In this document: one piece after another, positions 1 to 12,024 of the stretch
Layout: the number at the start of each line of letters is the position of its first letter
Numbering within the stretch: the first letter of the stretch is position 1
Source of the DNA: Nymphaea colorata
Lineage: Eukaryota > Streptophyta > Magnoliopsida > Nymphaeales > Nymphaeaceae
Reading direction: 5' to 3'
Length of the DNA stretch: 22,974 nucleotides
Assembly: GCF_008831285.2 (NCBI RefSeq)
Contig: NW_022205150.1
Location: 1 to 22,974 of the forward strand
Program-made: the position numbers and the translations under genes
Notes under the pieces: model-generated
Database searches by the model: none
What the model saw: only the letters and a program-made list of their open reading frames with translations
What the model was told of the DNA's origin: nothing

Positions 1-785
1 ACGAGTGATTTAGTGTGCGTATGGATACAAAATGAATGAGATGTAACAACATGTTCAACTTATTTAACAAACTACAAGGGATCAAACTAAACGAATCCAT
101 AGGTCTCCTTTACATCCATATAAACTTGTGAGTTTTTATCGTTTAAATCGTTGATCATAGATGTCATAACGAGTGAAACATATTAGGTAAATTAGAAGAC
201 ACCAAATGAATCACTCAAAATCTCATTTATTTTCACACAACTTGTGATTTGAATTCACTTAATTTAGCAATATGGAGTAACAACAAGTTAAGCACATTCA
301 ATTAAGTATGTGTGATCATTTGAATAACTTAAATCGCACTTGTATTGATACGAACTTGTGATTTCAATCATTTAGATCGTGCACTATAGTTGTGACAATA
401 ATTCAACTCATCGGACTAAACTACACGCGTTTGTATCCACATGAACATGTGATTTCAATCATTAAAATCCCACTAGTGAAAATCCACTAGGTCATTCTAT
501 ACGTAAGTAAGAAATGGTCACGCACATTCAATTAAATACAAGTGATCAATTTTATGTAATAACAAGTGAAAATCAATCACTTAACCTCTCAATTAAATAT
601 AAGTGATCAAATATATGTAATAACAAGTGAAACACATTAGGTTACTTACAAGATACCAAATGAATCACTCCCAATAACATTCATTTTCATACAAACCTAT
701 GATTTTAATCTACTAAATCATTTAATATAGATGTAACAACTTATTTAGTGTGCGTATGGATCACTTAAATCTCACTCGTATCGAG
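1..785 (+). repeat. Partial higher-order unit U0 (785 bp)
   Basis: Positions 1-740 match 786-1524 almost base for base, so the first 0.79 kb is a tandem duplicate of the first super-block of U1. Both copies share a private shortened stretch (about 461-493 and 1246-1275) where a segment present in all later units is missing. A type-P monomer starts at 704 but is cut short after 740. An 18-base copy of the unit-boundary sequence (743-760, equal to 793-810) and then the normal end of a P monomer (761-785) complete it. The unit may extend left of the window, but it already begins at the phase of a higher-order boundary (compare 786). Confidence 0.85.
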
Positions 786-792
786 ACGAGTG
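773..792. repeat. Fold-back higher-order boundary, U0/U1
   Basis: The inverted arms CACTCGT (773-779) and ACGAGTG (786-792) flank the six-base loop ATCGAG. Allowing a two-base bulge, the match extends outward as TAAAT and ATTTA. This is the junction between two higher-order units. Confidence 0.75.
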
Positions 793-3600
793 ATTTAGTG
801 TGCGTATGGATACAAATGAATGAGATGTAACAACATGTTCTACTTATTTAACAAACTACAAGGGATCAAACTAAACGAATCCATAGGTCTCCTTTACATC
901 CATATAAACTTGTGAGTTTTTATCGTTTAAATCGTTGATCATAGATGTCATAACGAGTGAAACACATTAGGTTAATTAGAAGACACCAAATGAATCACTC
1001 AAATCTCATTTATTTTCACACAAACTTGTGATTTGAATTCACTTAATCTAGCAATATGGATGTAACAACAAGTTAAGCACATTCAATTAAGTATGTGTGA
1101 TCATTTGAATAACTTAAATCGCACTTGTATTGATACGAACTTGTGATTTCAATCATTTAGATCATGCACTATAGTTGTGACAACAAATTCAACTCATCGG
1201 ACTAACTACATGCGTTTGTATCCACATGAACATGTGATTTCAATCATTAAAATCCCACTAGTGAAAATCCACTAGGTCATTCTATACGTAAGTAAGAAAT
1301 GGTCACGTACATTCAATTAAATACAAGTGATCAATTTTATGTAATAACAAGTGAAAATCAATCACTTAACCTCTCAATTAAATATAAGTGATCAAATATA
1401 TGTAATAACAATTGAAACACATTAGGTTACTTACAAGATACCAAATGAATCACTCCAATATCATTCATTTTCATACAAACCTATGATTTTAATCTACTAA
1501 ATCATTTAATATAGATGTAACAACAAGTTAATCACATTCAATTACGTATGTGTGATAAATGAATCACTTAAATCCCACTCGTATTGATACGAACTTGTGA
1601 TTTCAATTCCTTACATCGATCACCATAGATGTAAGAACTAGTCCAACTTATTGAAGTAACTACAAGAGATCAAACTAATGCATAGGTCTCCTTTATATCC
1701 ATACACACTTGTAAGTTTTAATCATTTAAATCATTGATCAAAGATGTAATAACAAGTGATACACAATAAGTTAACTACAAGACACCAAATGAATGACTCG
1801 AATCTCATTCATTTTCACGCAAACTTGTGATTTCAATCTATTAAATCATTTATTATAGACGTAACAACAAGTTAAACACATTGAATTAAGTATGCATGAT
1901 TATATGAATCACTTAAATCTCACTTGTATTCGTACGAACATGTGATTTCAATCCTTTAGAACGTTCCCTATAGATGTAACAACAAATTCAACTCATCGGA
2001 CTAACTACACGTGTACAAATATAGTGACTTCAACCATTTGTATGCATATAAACTTGTGATTTCAACCATTTAAATCATTCATTATAGATGTAATAACAAG
2101 TGAAATACATTAGATTAACTATAAGGGACCAATATAGTGACTTGACTCATTCATTTCCAAACGGACTTCTTTTTTCAAGCCACTAAGTCATTCTATACGT
2201 ATGTAACAAATGGTTACGCACATTCAATTAAATATAAGTTATCAAATGTATGTAAGAAGAAGTAAAAATGAATCAGATAATCTCTCGATTAAACATAAGT
2301 GATCAAATGTATGTAATAACAAGTGAAACACATTAAGTTACCTGTAAGACACCAAATGAATCACTCGAATCCCATTCATTTTCATATAAACCTATGATTT
2401 GAATTTACTAAATCATTTAATATAAACGTAACAACAAGTTAAGTACATTCAATTAAATATGCGTGATCAATTAAATCACTTAAATCCCACTCGTATTGAT
2501 ATGAACTTGTGCATCGATCACTATAGATGTAAAACCATGTTCAACTTATCGTACAAACTAGAAATGATCAAACTAATGCATAGGTCTCCTTTATATCCAT
2601 ATAAACTTGTGAGTTTTAATTATTTATATCATTGATCATGGATGTAATAACATGTGAAACACGTTAGGTTAACTATAAGACACCAAATGAATCACTTAAT
2701 CAAGCAACATGGATGTAACAATAAGTTAAGCACATTCAATTTAGTATGTGTGGTCATTTGAATCACTTAAATCGCACTTGTATTGATACGAACTTGTAAT
2801 TTCAATGCTTTAGATCGTGCACTATAGTCGTACCAATACGAGTCAATTTAAGTGATTTATATGATCACACATACTTTATTGAATGTACTTGACTTATTGT
2901 TATATCCATGTTAAATGATTTAGTAGATTGAAATAACAAGCTTGCATGAAAATGAATGAGATTTGAGTGATTCATTTGGTGTCCTATTGTTGACCTAATT
3001 CACTTGTTAAGCACATTCAATTAAATTACAAGTGAAACACATTAGGTTAACTATATGACACCAAATGAATCACTTGTTAAGGACATCGTATTAAGAATCA
3101 TTATAAATGTAACAACTAGTGAAACACATTAGGTAAACCATAAGACACCAAGTTAATCACTCGAATCTCATTCATTTTCATACGAACTTGTGATTTCGAT
3201 CTACTAAATCATTTAATATAGATGTAACAACAAGTTAAAGACATTCAATTCAGCATGCATGATCATATGAATCATTTAAATCTCACTTGTATTGGTACGA
3301 ATGCGTGATTTCAATCCTTTAGATCGTTCACTATAGATGTAACAACAAATTCAACTCATCGGACTAATTACACGCATTCAAAGTAAGCATAGATCCCATT
3401 TGTATCCATATGAAGTTGCGATTTCAATCATTTAAATCATTCATTATAGATGTAATAACAAGTGAAATACACTAGATTAACTGTAAGGGACCAACTTAAT
3501 GACCTGACTCTCATTCATTTCCAAACGAACTTCTTATTTCAAGCCACTAAGTCATTCTATACATAGTAACAAATGGCTACGCACACTCAATTAAATATAT
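786..3600 (+). repeat. Higher-order unit U1 (2,815 bp)
   Basis: U1 begins at the ACGAGTGATTTAGTGTGCG boundary and contains type-P monomers at 1478 and 2389, 911 bp apart. It is shorter than the 3,131-bp reference U4. A 44-bp loss near 2694 joins two copies of TCACT. About 0.29 kb is missing from its right end, where TTGAT of the V/W region runs straight into the ATACAAATGAATGAG of the next unit at 3600/3604, so the third P monomer and the usual fold-back boundary are absent. The inverted segment is present at 2830-3008. Confidence 0.88.
2830..3008 (-). repeat. Inverted satellite segment, U1 copy
   Basis: The reverse complement of this stretch reads as ordinary forward satellite: CACCAAATGAATCACTCAAA, then an S/P-like monomer with TCTACTAAATCATTTAACAT, then a GATCATATAAATCACTTAAA-like end. 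It lies between a broken type-T monomer on the left and a forward spacer on the right. It carries local changes (GTCCTATTGTTGACC, AATAACAAGC) against the other copies. Confidence 0.85.
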
Positions 3601-6600
3601 TGATACAAATGAATGAGATGTAACAAGATGTTAACTTATTGAACAAACTACAAGGGATCAAATAAACTAATCCATAGGTCTCCTTTACTTCCATATAAAC
3701 TTGTGAGTTTTTATCGTTTAAATCGTTGAACATAGATGTCATAACGAGTGAAACACATTAGGTTAATTATAAGACACCAAATGAATCACTCAAATCTCAT
3801 TTATTTTCACACAAACTTGTGATTTGAATTCACTTAATCTAGCAATATGGATGTAACAACAAGTTAAGCACATTTAATTAAATATGTGTGATCATTTGAA
3901 TCACTTAAATCGCACTTGTATTGATACGAACTTGTGATTTCAATCATTTAGATCGTGCACTATAGTTGTAACAATAAATTCAAGCCATCGGACTAACTAC
4001 ACCGTTTGTATCAAATAACATGTGATTTCAATCATTTAAATCATTCATTATATATGTATTCCAAACGAACTTCTGGTATCAAAGCCACTAGGTCATTCTA
4101 TACGTAAGTAAGAAATGGTCACGCACATTCAATTAAATACAAGTGATCAATTATATGTAATAACAAGTGAAAATCAATCACTTAATCTCTCTCAATTAAA
4201 TATAAGTGATCAAATATATGTAATAACAAGTGAAACACATTAGGTTACTTACAAGACACCAAATGAATCACTCCAATATCATTCATTTTCATACAAACCT
4301 ATGATTTTAATCTACTAAATCATTTAATATAGACGTAACAACAAGTTAAGCACATTCAATTACGTATGTGTGATAAAATGAATCACTTAAATCCCACTCG
4401 TATTGATACGAACTTGTGATTTCAATTCCTTACATCGATCACCATAGATGTAAGAACTAGTTCAACTTATTGAACTAACTACAAGGGATCAAACTAATGC
4501 ATAGGTCTCCTTTATGTCCATACAAACTTGTAAGCTTTAATCATTTAAATCATTGATCAAAGATGTAATAACAAGTGAAACACAATAGGTTAACTACAAG
4601 ACACAAATGAATCACTCGAATCTCATTCATTTTCGCACAAACTTGTGATTTCAATCTACTAAATCATTTATTATAGACGTAACAACAAGTTAAACACATT
4701 CAATTAAGTATGCATGATTATATGAATCACTTAAATCTCACTTGTATTCGTACGAACATGTGATTTCAATCCTTTAGAACGTTCCCTATAGATTAACAAC
4801 AAATTCAACTCATCGGACTAACTACACGTGTACAAATATAGTGACTTCAACCATTTGATCCATATAAACTTGTGATTTCAACCATTTAAATCATTCATTA
4901 TAGATGTAATAACAAGTGAAATACATTAGATTAACTATAAGGGACCAATATAGTGACTTGACTCTCATTCATTTCCAAACGGACTTCTTTTTTCAAGCCA
5001 CTAAGTCATTCTATACGTATGTAACAAATGGTTACGCACATCAATTAAATATAAGTTATCAAATGTATGTAAGAACAAGTAAAATGAATCACATAATCTC
5101 TGATTAAACATAAGTGATCAAATGTATGTAATAAAAGTGAAACACATTAAGTTACCTGTAAGACACCAAATGAATCACTCGAATCCCATTCATTTTCATA
5201 TAAACCTATGATTTGAATTTACTAAATCATTTAATATAAACGTAACAACAAGTTAAGTACATTCAATTAAATATGCGTGATCAATTGAATCACTTAAATC
5301 CCACTCGTATTGATGTGAACTTGTGCATCGATCACTATAGATGTAACAACATGTTCAACTTATCGTACAGACTAGAAAGGATCAAACTAATGCATAGGTC
5401 TCCTTTATATCCATATAAACTTGTGAGTTTTAGTTATTTAAATCATTGATCATGGATGTAATAACATGTGAAACACGTTAGGTTAACTATAAGACACCAA
5501 ATGAATCACTCGAATCACATTCATTTTCATACAAACTTGTGATTTCAGTTCACTTAATCAAGCAACATGGATGTAACAATAAGTTAAGCACATTCAATTT
5601 AGTATGTGTGATCATTTGAATCAATTAAATCGCACTTGTATTGATACGAACTTGTAATTTCAATCCTTTAGATCGTGCACTATAGTCGTACCAATACGAG
5701 TCAGATTTAAGTGATTCATATGATCACGCATACTTTATTGAATGTACTTGACTTATTGTTATATCCATGTTAAATGATTTAGTAGATTGAAATCACAGGC
5801 TTGCATGAAAATGAATGAGATTTGAGTGATTCATTTGGTGCCCTATTGTTAACCTAATTCACTTGTTAAGCACTTCAATTAAATTACAAGTGAAACACAT
5901 TAGGTTAACTATATGACACCAAATGAATCACTTGTTAAGGACATCCGTATTAAGAATCATTATAAATGTAACAACTAGTGAAACACATTAGGTAACCATA
6001 AGACACCAAATGAATCACTCGAATCTCATTCATTTTCATACGAACTTGTGATTTCGATCTACTAAATCATTTAATATAGATGTAACAACAAGTTAAACAC
6101 ATTCAATTAAGCATGCATGATCATATGAATCATTTAAATCTCACTTGTATTGGTACGAACGCGTGATTTCAATCCTTTAGATCGTTCACTATAGATGTAA
6201 AACAAATTCAACTCATCGGACTAATTACAGCATTCAAAGTAATGCATAGATCCCATTTGTATCCATATGAACTTGCGATTTCAATCATTTAAATCATTCA
6301 TTATAGATGTAATAACAAGTGAAATACACTAGATTAACTGTAAGGACCAACTTAATGACCTGACTCTCATTCATTTCCAAACGAACTTCTTATTTAAGCC
6401 ACTAAGTCATTCTATACGTATGTAACAAATGGCTACCACACTCAATTAAATATATTGATCAAATATATGTAAAACAAGGAAAATGAATCATTTAATCTCT
6501 CAATTAAATATATGTGATCAAATATATGTAATAACAAGTGAAACATATTAGGTTACCTACAAGACACAAATGAATCACTCAAATCTCATTCATTTCCATA

Positions 6601-6713
6601 CAAACCTATGATTTCAATATCTAAATCATTTAATATAGACGTAACAACAAGTTAAGCACATTCAATTAAGTATGCGTGATCAAATGAATCACTTAAATCT
6701 CACTCGTATCGAG
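3601..6713 (+). repeat. Higher-order unit U2 (3,113 bp)
   Basis: This is a nearly complete unit that lacks only the first 20 or so bases, because the preceding boundary is deleted. Type-P monomers lie at 4296, 5203 and 6603, giving spacings of 907 and 1,400 bp, close to the reference pattern. The inverted segment lies at 5688-5867. Many single-base losses against the other copies are visible (for example around 4792, 5101, 6191, 6229 and 6345). They are either real divergence or residual sequencing error. Confidence 0.9.
5688..5867 (-). repeat. Inverted satellite segment, U2 copy
   Basis: This segment has the same position and orientation in its unit as the U1 and U4 copies. It begins GTACCAATACGAGTCAG and ends in TAATTCACTTGTT. 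Its reverse complement matches the second half of an R/W-type monomer followed by a P/S-type monomer. Confidence 0.87.
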
Positions 6714-6720
6714 ACGAGTG
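6701..6720. repeat. Fold-back higher-order boundary, U2/U3
   Basis: The arms CACTCGT (6701-6707) and ACGAGTG (6714-6720) flank ATCGAG, identical to the U0/U1 boundary. Confidence 0.78.
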
Positions 6721-9700
6721 ATTTAGTGTGCGTATGGATACAAATGAATGAGATGTAACAACATGTTCAACTTATTGAACAAACTACAAGGGATCAAACT
6801 AAACTAATCCATAGGTTCCTTTACATCCATATAAACTTGTGAGTTTTTATCGTTTAAATCGTTGATCATAGATGTCATAACGAGTGAAACACATTAGGTT
6901 AATTATAAGACACCAAATGAATCACTCAAATCTCATTTATTTTCACACAAACTTGTGATTTGAATTCACTTAATCTAGCAATATGGATGTAACAACAAGT
7001 TAAGCACATTCAATTAAGTATGTGTGATCATTTGAATCACTTAAATCGCACTTGTATTGATACGAACTTGTGATTTCAATCATTTAGATCGTGCACTATA
7101 GTTGTAACAATAAATTCAACTCATCGGACTAACTACACGCGTTTGTATCCACATGAACATGTGATTTCAATCATTTAAATCATTCATTATATATGTATTC
7201 AAACGAACTTCTGGTATCAAAGCCACTAGGTCATTCTATACGTAAGTAGAAATGGTCACGCACATTCAATTAAATACAAGTGATCAATTATATGTAATAA
7301 CAAGTGAAAATCAATCACTTAATCTCTCAATTAAATATAAGTGATCAAATATATGTAATAACAAGTGAAACACATTAGGTTACTTACAAGACACCAAATG
7401 AATCACTCCAATATCATTCATTTTCATACAAACCTATGATTTTAATCTACTAAATCATTTAATATAGACGTAACAACAAGTTAAGCACATTCAATTACGT
7501 ATGTGTGATAAAATGAATCACTTAAATCCCACTCGTATTGATACGAACTTGTGATTTCAATTCCTTACATCGATCACCATAGATGTAAGAACTAGTTCAA
7601 CTTATTGAACTAACTCAAGGGATCAAACTAATGCATAGGTCTCCTTTATATCCATACAAACTTGTAAGTTTTAATCATTGATCAAAGATGTAATAACAAG
7701 TGAAACACAATAGGTTAACTACAAGACACCAAATGAATCACTCGAATCTCATTCATTTTCACACAAACTTGTGATTTCAATCTACTAAATCATTATTATA
7801 GACGTAACAACAAGTTAAACAATTCAATTAAGTATGCATGATTATATGAATCACTTAAATCTCACTTGTATTCGTACGAACATGTGATTTCAATCCTTTA
7901 AACTTTCCTATAGATGTAACAACAAATTCAACTCATCGGACTAACTACACGTGTACAAATATAGTGACTTCAACCATTTGATCCATATAAACTTGTGATT
8001 TCAACCATTTAAATCATTCATTATAGATGTAATAACAAGTGAAATACATTAGATTAACTATAAGGGACCAATATAGTGACTTGACTCATTCATTTCCAAA
8101 CGGACTTCTTTTTTCAAGCCACTAAGTCATTCTATACGTATGTAACAAATGGTTACGCACATTCAATTAAATATAAGTTATCAAATGTATGTAAGAACAA
8201 GTAAAAATGAATCACATAATCTCTCGATTAAACATAAGTGATCAAATGTATGTAATAACAAGTGAAACACATTAAGTTACCTGTAAGACACCAAATGAAT
8301 CACTCGAATCCCATTCATTTTCATATAAACCTATGATTTGAATTTACTAAATCATTTAATATAAACGTAACAACAAGTTAAGTACATTCAATTAAATATG
8401 CGTGATCAATTGAATCACTTAAATCCCACTCGTATTGATGTGAACTTGTGCATCGATCACTATAGATGTAACAATATGTTCAACTTATCGTACAAACTAG
8501 AAAGGATCAAACTAATGCATAGGTCTCCTTTATATCCATTAAACTTGTGAGTTTTAATTATTTAAATCATTGATATGGATGTAATAACATGTGAAACACG
8601 TTAGGTTAACTATAAGACAGCAAATGAATCACTCGAATCACATTCATTTTCATACAAACTTGTGATTTCAGTTCGCTTAATCAAGCAACATGGATGTAAC
8701 AATAAGTTAAGCACATTAATTAAGTATGTGTGATCATTTGATCACTTAAATCGCACTTGTATTGATACGAACTTGTAATTTCAATCCTTTAGATCGTGCC
8801 TATAGTCGTACCAATACGAGTCAGATTTAAGTGATTCATATGATCACGCATACTTTATTGAATGTACTTGACTTATTGTTATATCCATGTTAAATGATTT
8901 AGTAGATTGAAATCACAGGCTTGCATGAAATGAATGAGATTTGAGTGATTCATTTGGTGCCCTATTGTTAACCTAATTCACTTGTTAAGCACATTCAATT
9001 AAATTACAAGTGAAACACATTAGGTTAACTATATGACACCAAATGAATCACTCGAATCTCATTCATTTTCATACAAACTTGTGATTTCGATCTACTAAAT
9101 CATTTAATATAGATGTAACAACAAGTTAAACACATTCAATTAAGCATGCATGATCATATGAATCATTTAAATCTCACTTGTATTGGTACGAACGCGTGAT
9201 TTCAATCCTTTAGATCGTTCACTATAGATGTAACAACAAATTCAACTCATCGGACTAATTACACGCATTCAAAGTAATGCATAGATCCCATTTGTATCCA
9301 TATGAACTTGCGATTTCAATCATTCAAATCATTCATTATAGATGTAATGACAAGTAAATACACTAGATTAACTGTAAGGGACCAACTTAATGACCGACTC
9401 TCATTCATTTCCAGACGAACTTCTTATTTAAGCCGCTAAGTCATTCTATACGTATGTAACAAATGGCTACGCACACTCAATTAAATATATTGATCAAATA
9501 TATGTAATAACAAGTGAAAATGAATCATTTAATCTCTCAATTAAATATATGTGATCAAATATATGTAATACAAGTGAAACATATTAGGTTACCTACAAGA
9601 CACCAAATGAATCACTCAAATCTCATTCATTTCCATACAAACCTATGATTTCAATATACTAAATCATTTAATATAGACGTAACAACAAGTTAAGCACATT

Positions 9701-9750
9701 CAATTAAGTATGCGTGATCAATGAATCACTTAAATCTCACTCGTATCGAG
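6714..9750 (+). repeat. Higher-order unit U3 (3,037 bp)
   Basis: This is a complete unit bounded on both sides by the fold-back boundary. Type-P monomers lie at 7431, 8328 and 9640 (spacings 897 and 1,312 bp). The third interval is short because the spacer after the inverted segment has lost one 88-bp repeat. U4 has GACACCAAATGAATCACT at both 12073 and 12161, while U3 has a single copy at about 9036. That loss accounts for nearly all of the 94-bp difference from U4. Confidence 0.9.
8808..8986 (-). repeat. Inverted satellite segment, U3 copy
   Basis: This is nearly identical to the U2 copy apart from single-base losses, for example GAAATG in place of GAAAATG around 8927-8932. The left junction follows TATAGTC, as in other units, so it is the same event and not an independent inversion. 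Confidence 0.87.
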
Positions 9751-9757
9751 ACGAGTG
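9738..9757. repeat. Fold-back higher-order boundary, U3/U4
   Basis: The arms CACTCGT (9738-9744) and ACGAGTG (9751-9757) flank ATCGAG. The roughly 50 bases to the right, read in reverse complement (CATCTCATTCATTTG, CACTAAATCACTCGT), resemble forward satellite. This suggests a short inverted piece starts here. Confidence 0.78.
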
Positions 9758-10460
9758 ATTTAGTGTGCGTATGGATACAAATGAATGAGATGTAACAACA
9801 TGTTCAACTTATTGAACAAACTACAAGGGATCAAACTAAACTAATCCATAGGTCTCCTTTACATCCATATAAACTTGTGAGTTTTTATCGTTTAAATCGT
9901 TGATCATAGATGTCATAACGAGTGAAACACATTAGGTTAATTATAGACACCAAATGAATCACTCAAATCTCATTATTTTCACACAAACTTGTGATTTGAA
10001 TTCACTTAATCTAGCAATATGGATGTAACAACAAGTTAAGCACATTCAATTAAGTATGTGTGATCATTTGAATCACTTAAATCGCACTTGTATTGATACG
10101 AACTTGTGATTTCAATCATTTAGATCGTGCACTATAGTTGTAACAATAAATTCAACTCATCGGACTAACTACACGCGTTTGTATCCACATGAACATGTGA
10201 TTTCAATCATTTAAATCATTCATTATATATGTATTCCAAACGAACTTCTGGTATCAAAGCCACTAGGTCATTTATACGTAAGTAAGAAATGGTCAGCACA
10301 TTCAATTAAATACAAGTGATCAATTATATGTAATAACAAGTGAAAATCAATCACTTAATCTTTAATTAAATATAAGTGATCAAATATATGTAATAACAAG
10401 TGAACACATTGGATTACAAGACACCAAATGAATCACTCCAATATCATTCATTTTCATACA
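9751..10460 (+). repeat. U4 first block, monomers Q-R-S-T-U-V-W (shortened)
   Basis: The monomer order is Q (9751), R (9872), S (9986), T (10101), U (10192) and the V-W pair (10243-10460). Together with the P monomer ending the previous unit, this is one octamer. It is shortened by about 24 bp in T and about 64 bp in U, where CATTATATATGTATTCCAAA jumps directly to the V start. The same shortening is present in U2, U3, U5, U6, U7 and U8, so it predates amplification of the higher-order unit. P-to-P spacing across this block is about 830 bp. Confidence 0.8.
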
Positions 10461-11359
10461 AACCTATGATTTTAATCTACTAAATCATTTAATAAGAGTA
10501 ACAACAAGTTAAGCACATTCAATTACGTATGTGTGATAAAATGAATCACTAAATCCCACTCGTATTGATACGAACTTGGATTTCAATTCCTTACATCGAT
10601 CACCATAGATGTAAGAACTAGTTCAACTTATTGAACTAACTGCAGGGATCAAACTAATGCATAGGTCTCCTTTATATCCATACAAACTTGTAAGTTTTAA
10701 TCATTAAATCATTGATCAAAGATGTAATAACAAGTGAAAACAATAGGTTAACTACAAGACACAAATGAATCACTCGAATCTCATTCATTTTCACACAAAC
10801 TTGTGATTTCAATCTACTAAATCATTATTATAGACGTAACAACAAGTTAAACACATTCAATTAAGTATGCATGATTATATGAATCACTTAAATCTCACTT
10901 GTATTCGTACGAACATGTGATTTCAATCCTTTAGAACGTTTCCTATAGATGTAACAACAAATTCAACTCATCGGACTAACTACACGTGTACAAATATAAT
11001 GAATTCAACCATTTGCATCCATATAAACTTGTGATTTCAACCATTTAAATCATTCATTATAGATGTAATAACAAGTGAAATACATTAGATTAACTATAAG
11101 GGACCAATATAGTGACTTGACTCATTCATTTCCAAACGGACATCTTTTTTCAACCACTAAGTCATTCTATACGTATGTAACAAATGGTTACGCACATTCA
11201 ATTAAATATAAGTTATCAAATTATGTAAGAACAAGTAAAAATGAATCACATAATCTCTGATTAAACATAAGTGATCAAATGTATGTAATAACAAGTGAAA
11301 CACATTAAGTTACCTGTAAGACACCAAATGAATCACTCGAATCCCATTCATTTTCTATA
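10461..11359 (+). repeat. U4 second block, full P-Q-R-S-T-U-V-W octamer (899 bp)
   Basis: This is the cleanest octamer. P starts at 10461 (AACCTATGATTTTAATC), Q at 10573 (contains AACTTATTGAACTAACT and GGTCTCC), R at 10685, S at 10798, T at 10912 (contains CAACTCATCGGACTAA), U at 11026 (contains TAAGGGACCAATATAGTGAC), and V-W at 11139-11359. Each type reappears in the same order in the first and third blocks, which is the evidence for an intermediate repeat of about 0.9 kb inside the 3.1-kb unit. Confidence 0.82.
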
Positions 11360-11844
11360 AACCTATGATTTGAATTTACTAAATCATTTAATATAAACGT
11401 AACAACAAGTTAAGTACATTCAATTAAATATGCGTGATCAATTGAATCACTTAAATCCCACTCGTATTGATGTGAACTTGTGCATCGATCACTATAGATG
11501 TAACAATATGTTCAACTTATCGTACAAACTAGAAAGGATCAAACTAATGCATAGGTCTCCTTTATATCCATATAAACTTGTGAGTTTGAATTATTTAAAT
11601 CATTGATCATGGATGTAATAACATGTGAAACACGTTAGGTTAACCATAAGACAGCAAATGAATCACTCGAATCACATTCATTTTCATACAAACTTGTGAT
11701 TTCAGTTCGCTTAATCAAGCAACGTGGATGTAACAATAAGTTAAGCACATTTAATTAGGTATGTGTGATCATTTGAGTCACTTAAATCGCACTTGTATTG
11801 ATACGAACTTTTAATTTCAATCCTTTAGATCGTGCACTATAGCC
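11360..11844 (+). repeat. U4 third block, left part (P-Q-R-S and start of T)
   Basis: P starts at 11360, Q at 11475 (100 bp, about 15 short), R at 11575, S at 11691 and T at 11806. T follows its normal course to ACTATAG and is then broken at about 11844, where the inverted segment begins. The order and types match the second block, so the break is an insertion or inversion within a formerly regular octamer. Confidence 0.78.
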
Positions 11845-12024
11845 GTACCAATACGAGTCAGATTTAAGTGATTCATATGATCACGCATACTTTATTGAAT
11901 GTACTTGACTTATTGTTATATCCATGTTAAATGATTTAGTAGATTGAAATCACAGGCTTGCATGAAAATGAATGAGATTTGAGTGATTCATTTGGTGCCC
12001 TATTGTTAACCTAATTCACTTGTT
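11845..12024 (-). repeat. Inverted satellite segment, U4 reference copy
   Basis: The segment is 180 bp. Its reverse complement runs AACAAGTGAATTAGGTTAAC, then a CACCAAATGAATCACTC region, then GCCTGTGATTTCAATCTACT, then a box ATGGATATAACAATAAG (variant of the common ATAGATGTAACAACAAG), then ATGCGTGATCATATGAATCA and ACTCGTATTGGTAC. It is thus about one and a half monomers in opposite orientation. The left junction interrupts type-T at CTATAGCC. The right junction abuts a near-palindrome. Confidence 0.88.

Noticed and set aside
4916-5107. Open frame of 63 codons, starting at GTG
   Set aside because: It starts with GTG at a fixed phase of the type-U satellite monomer, has no upstream promoter or other gene context, and is broken by single-base changes in the equivalent place of other units. 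It is chance absence of stops in a repeat.
11075-11260. Open frame of 61 codons
   Set aside because: This is the same type-U monomer phase as 4916, one or more units further on. Its C-terminal part is in a different frame from the homologous copy because of small indels, so there is no sign of coding constraint.
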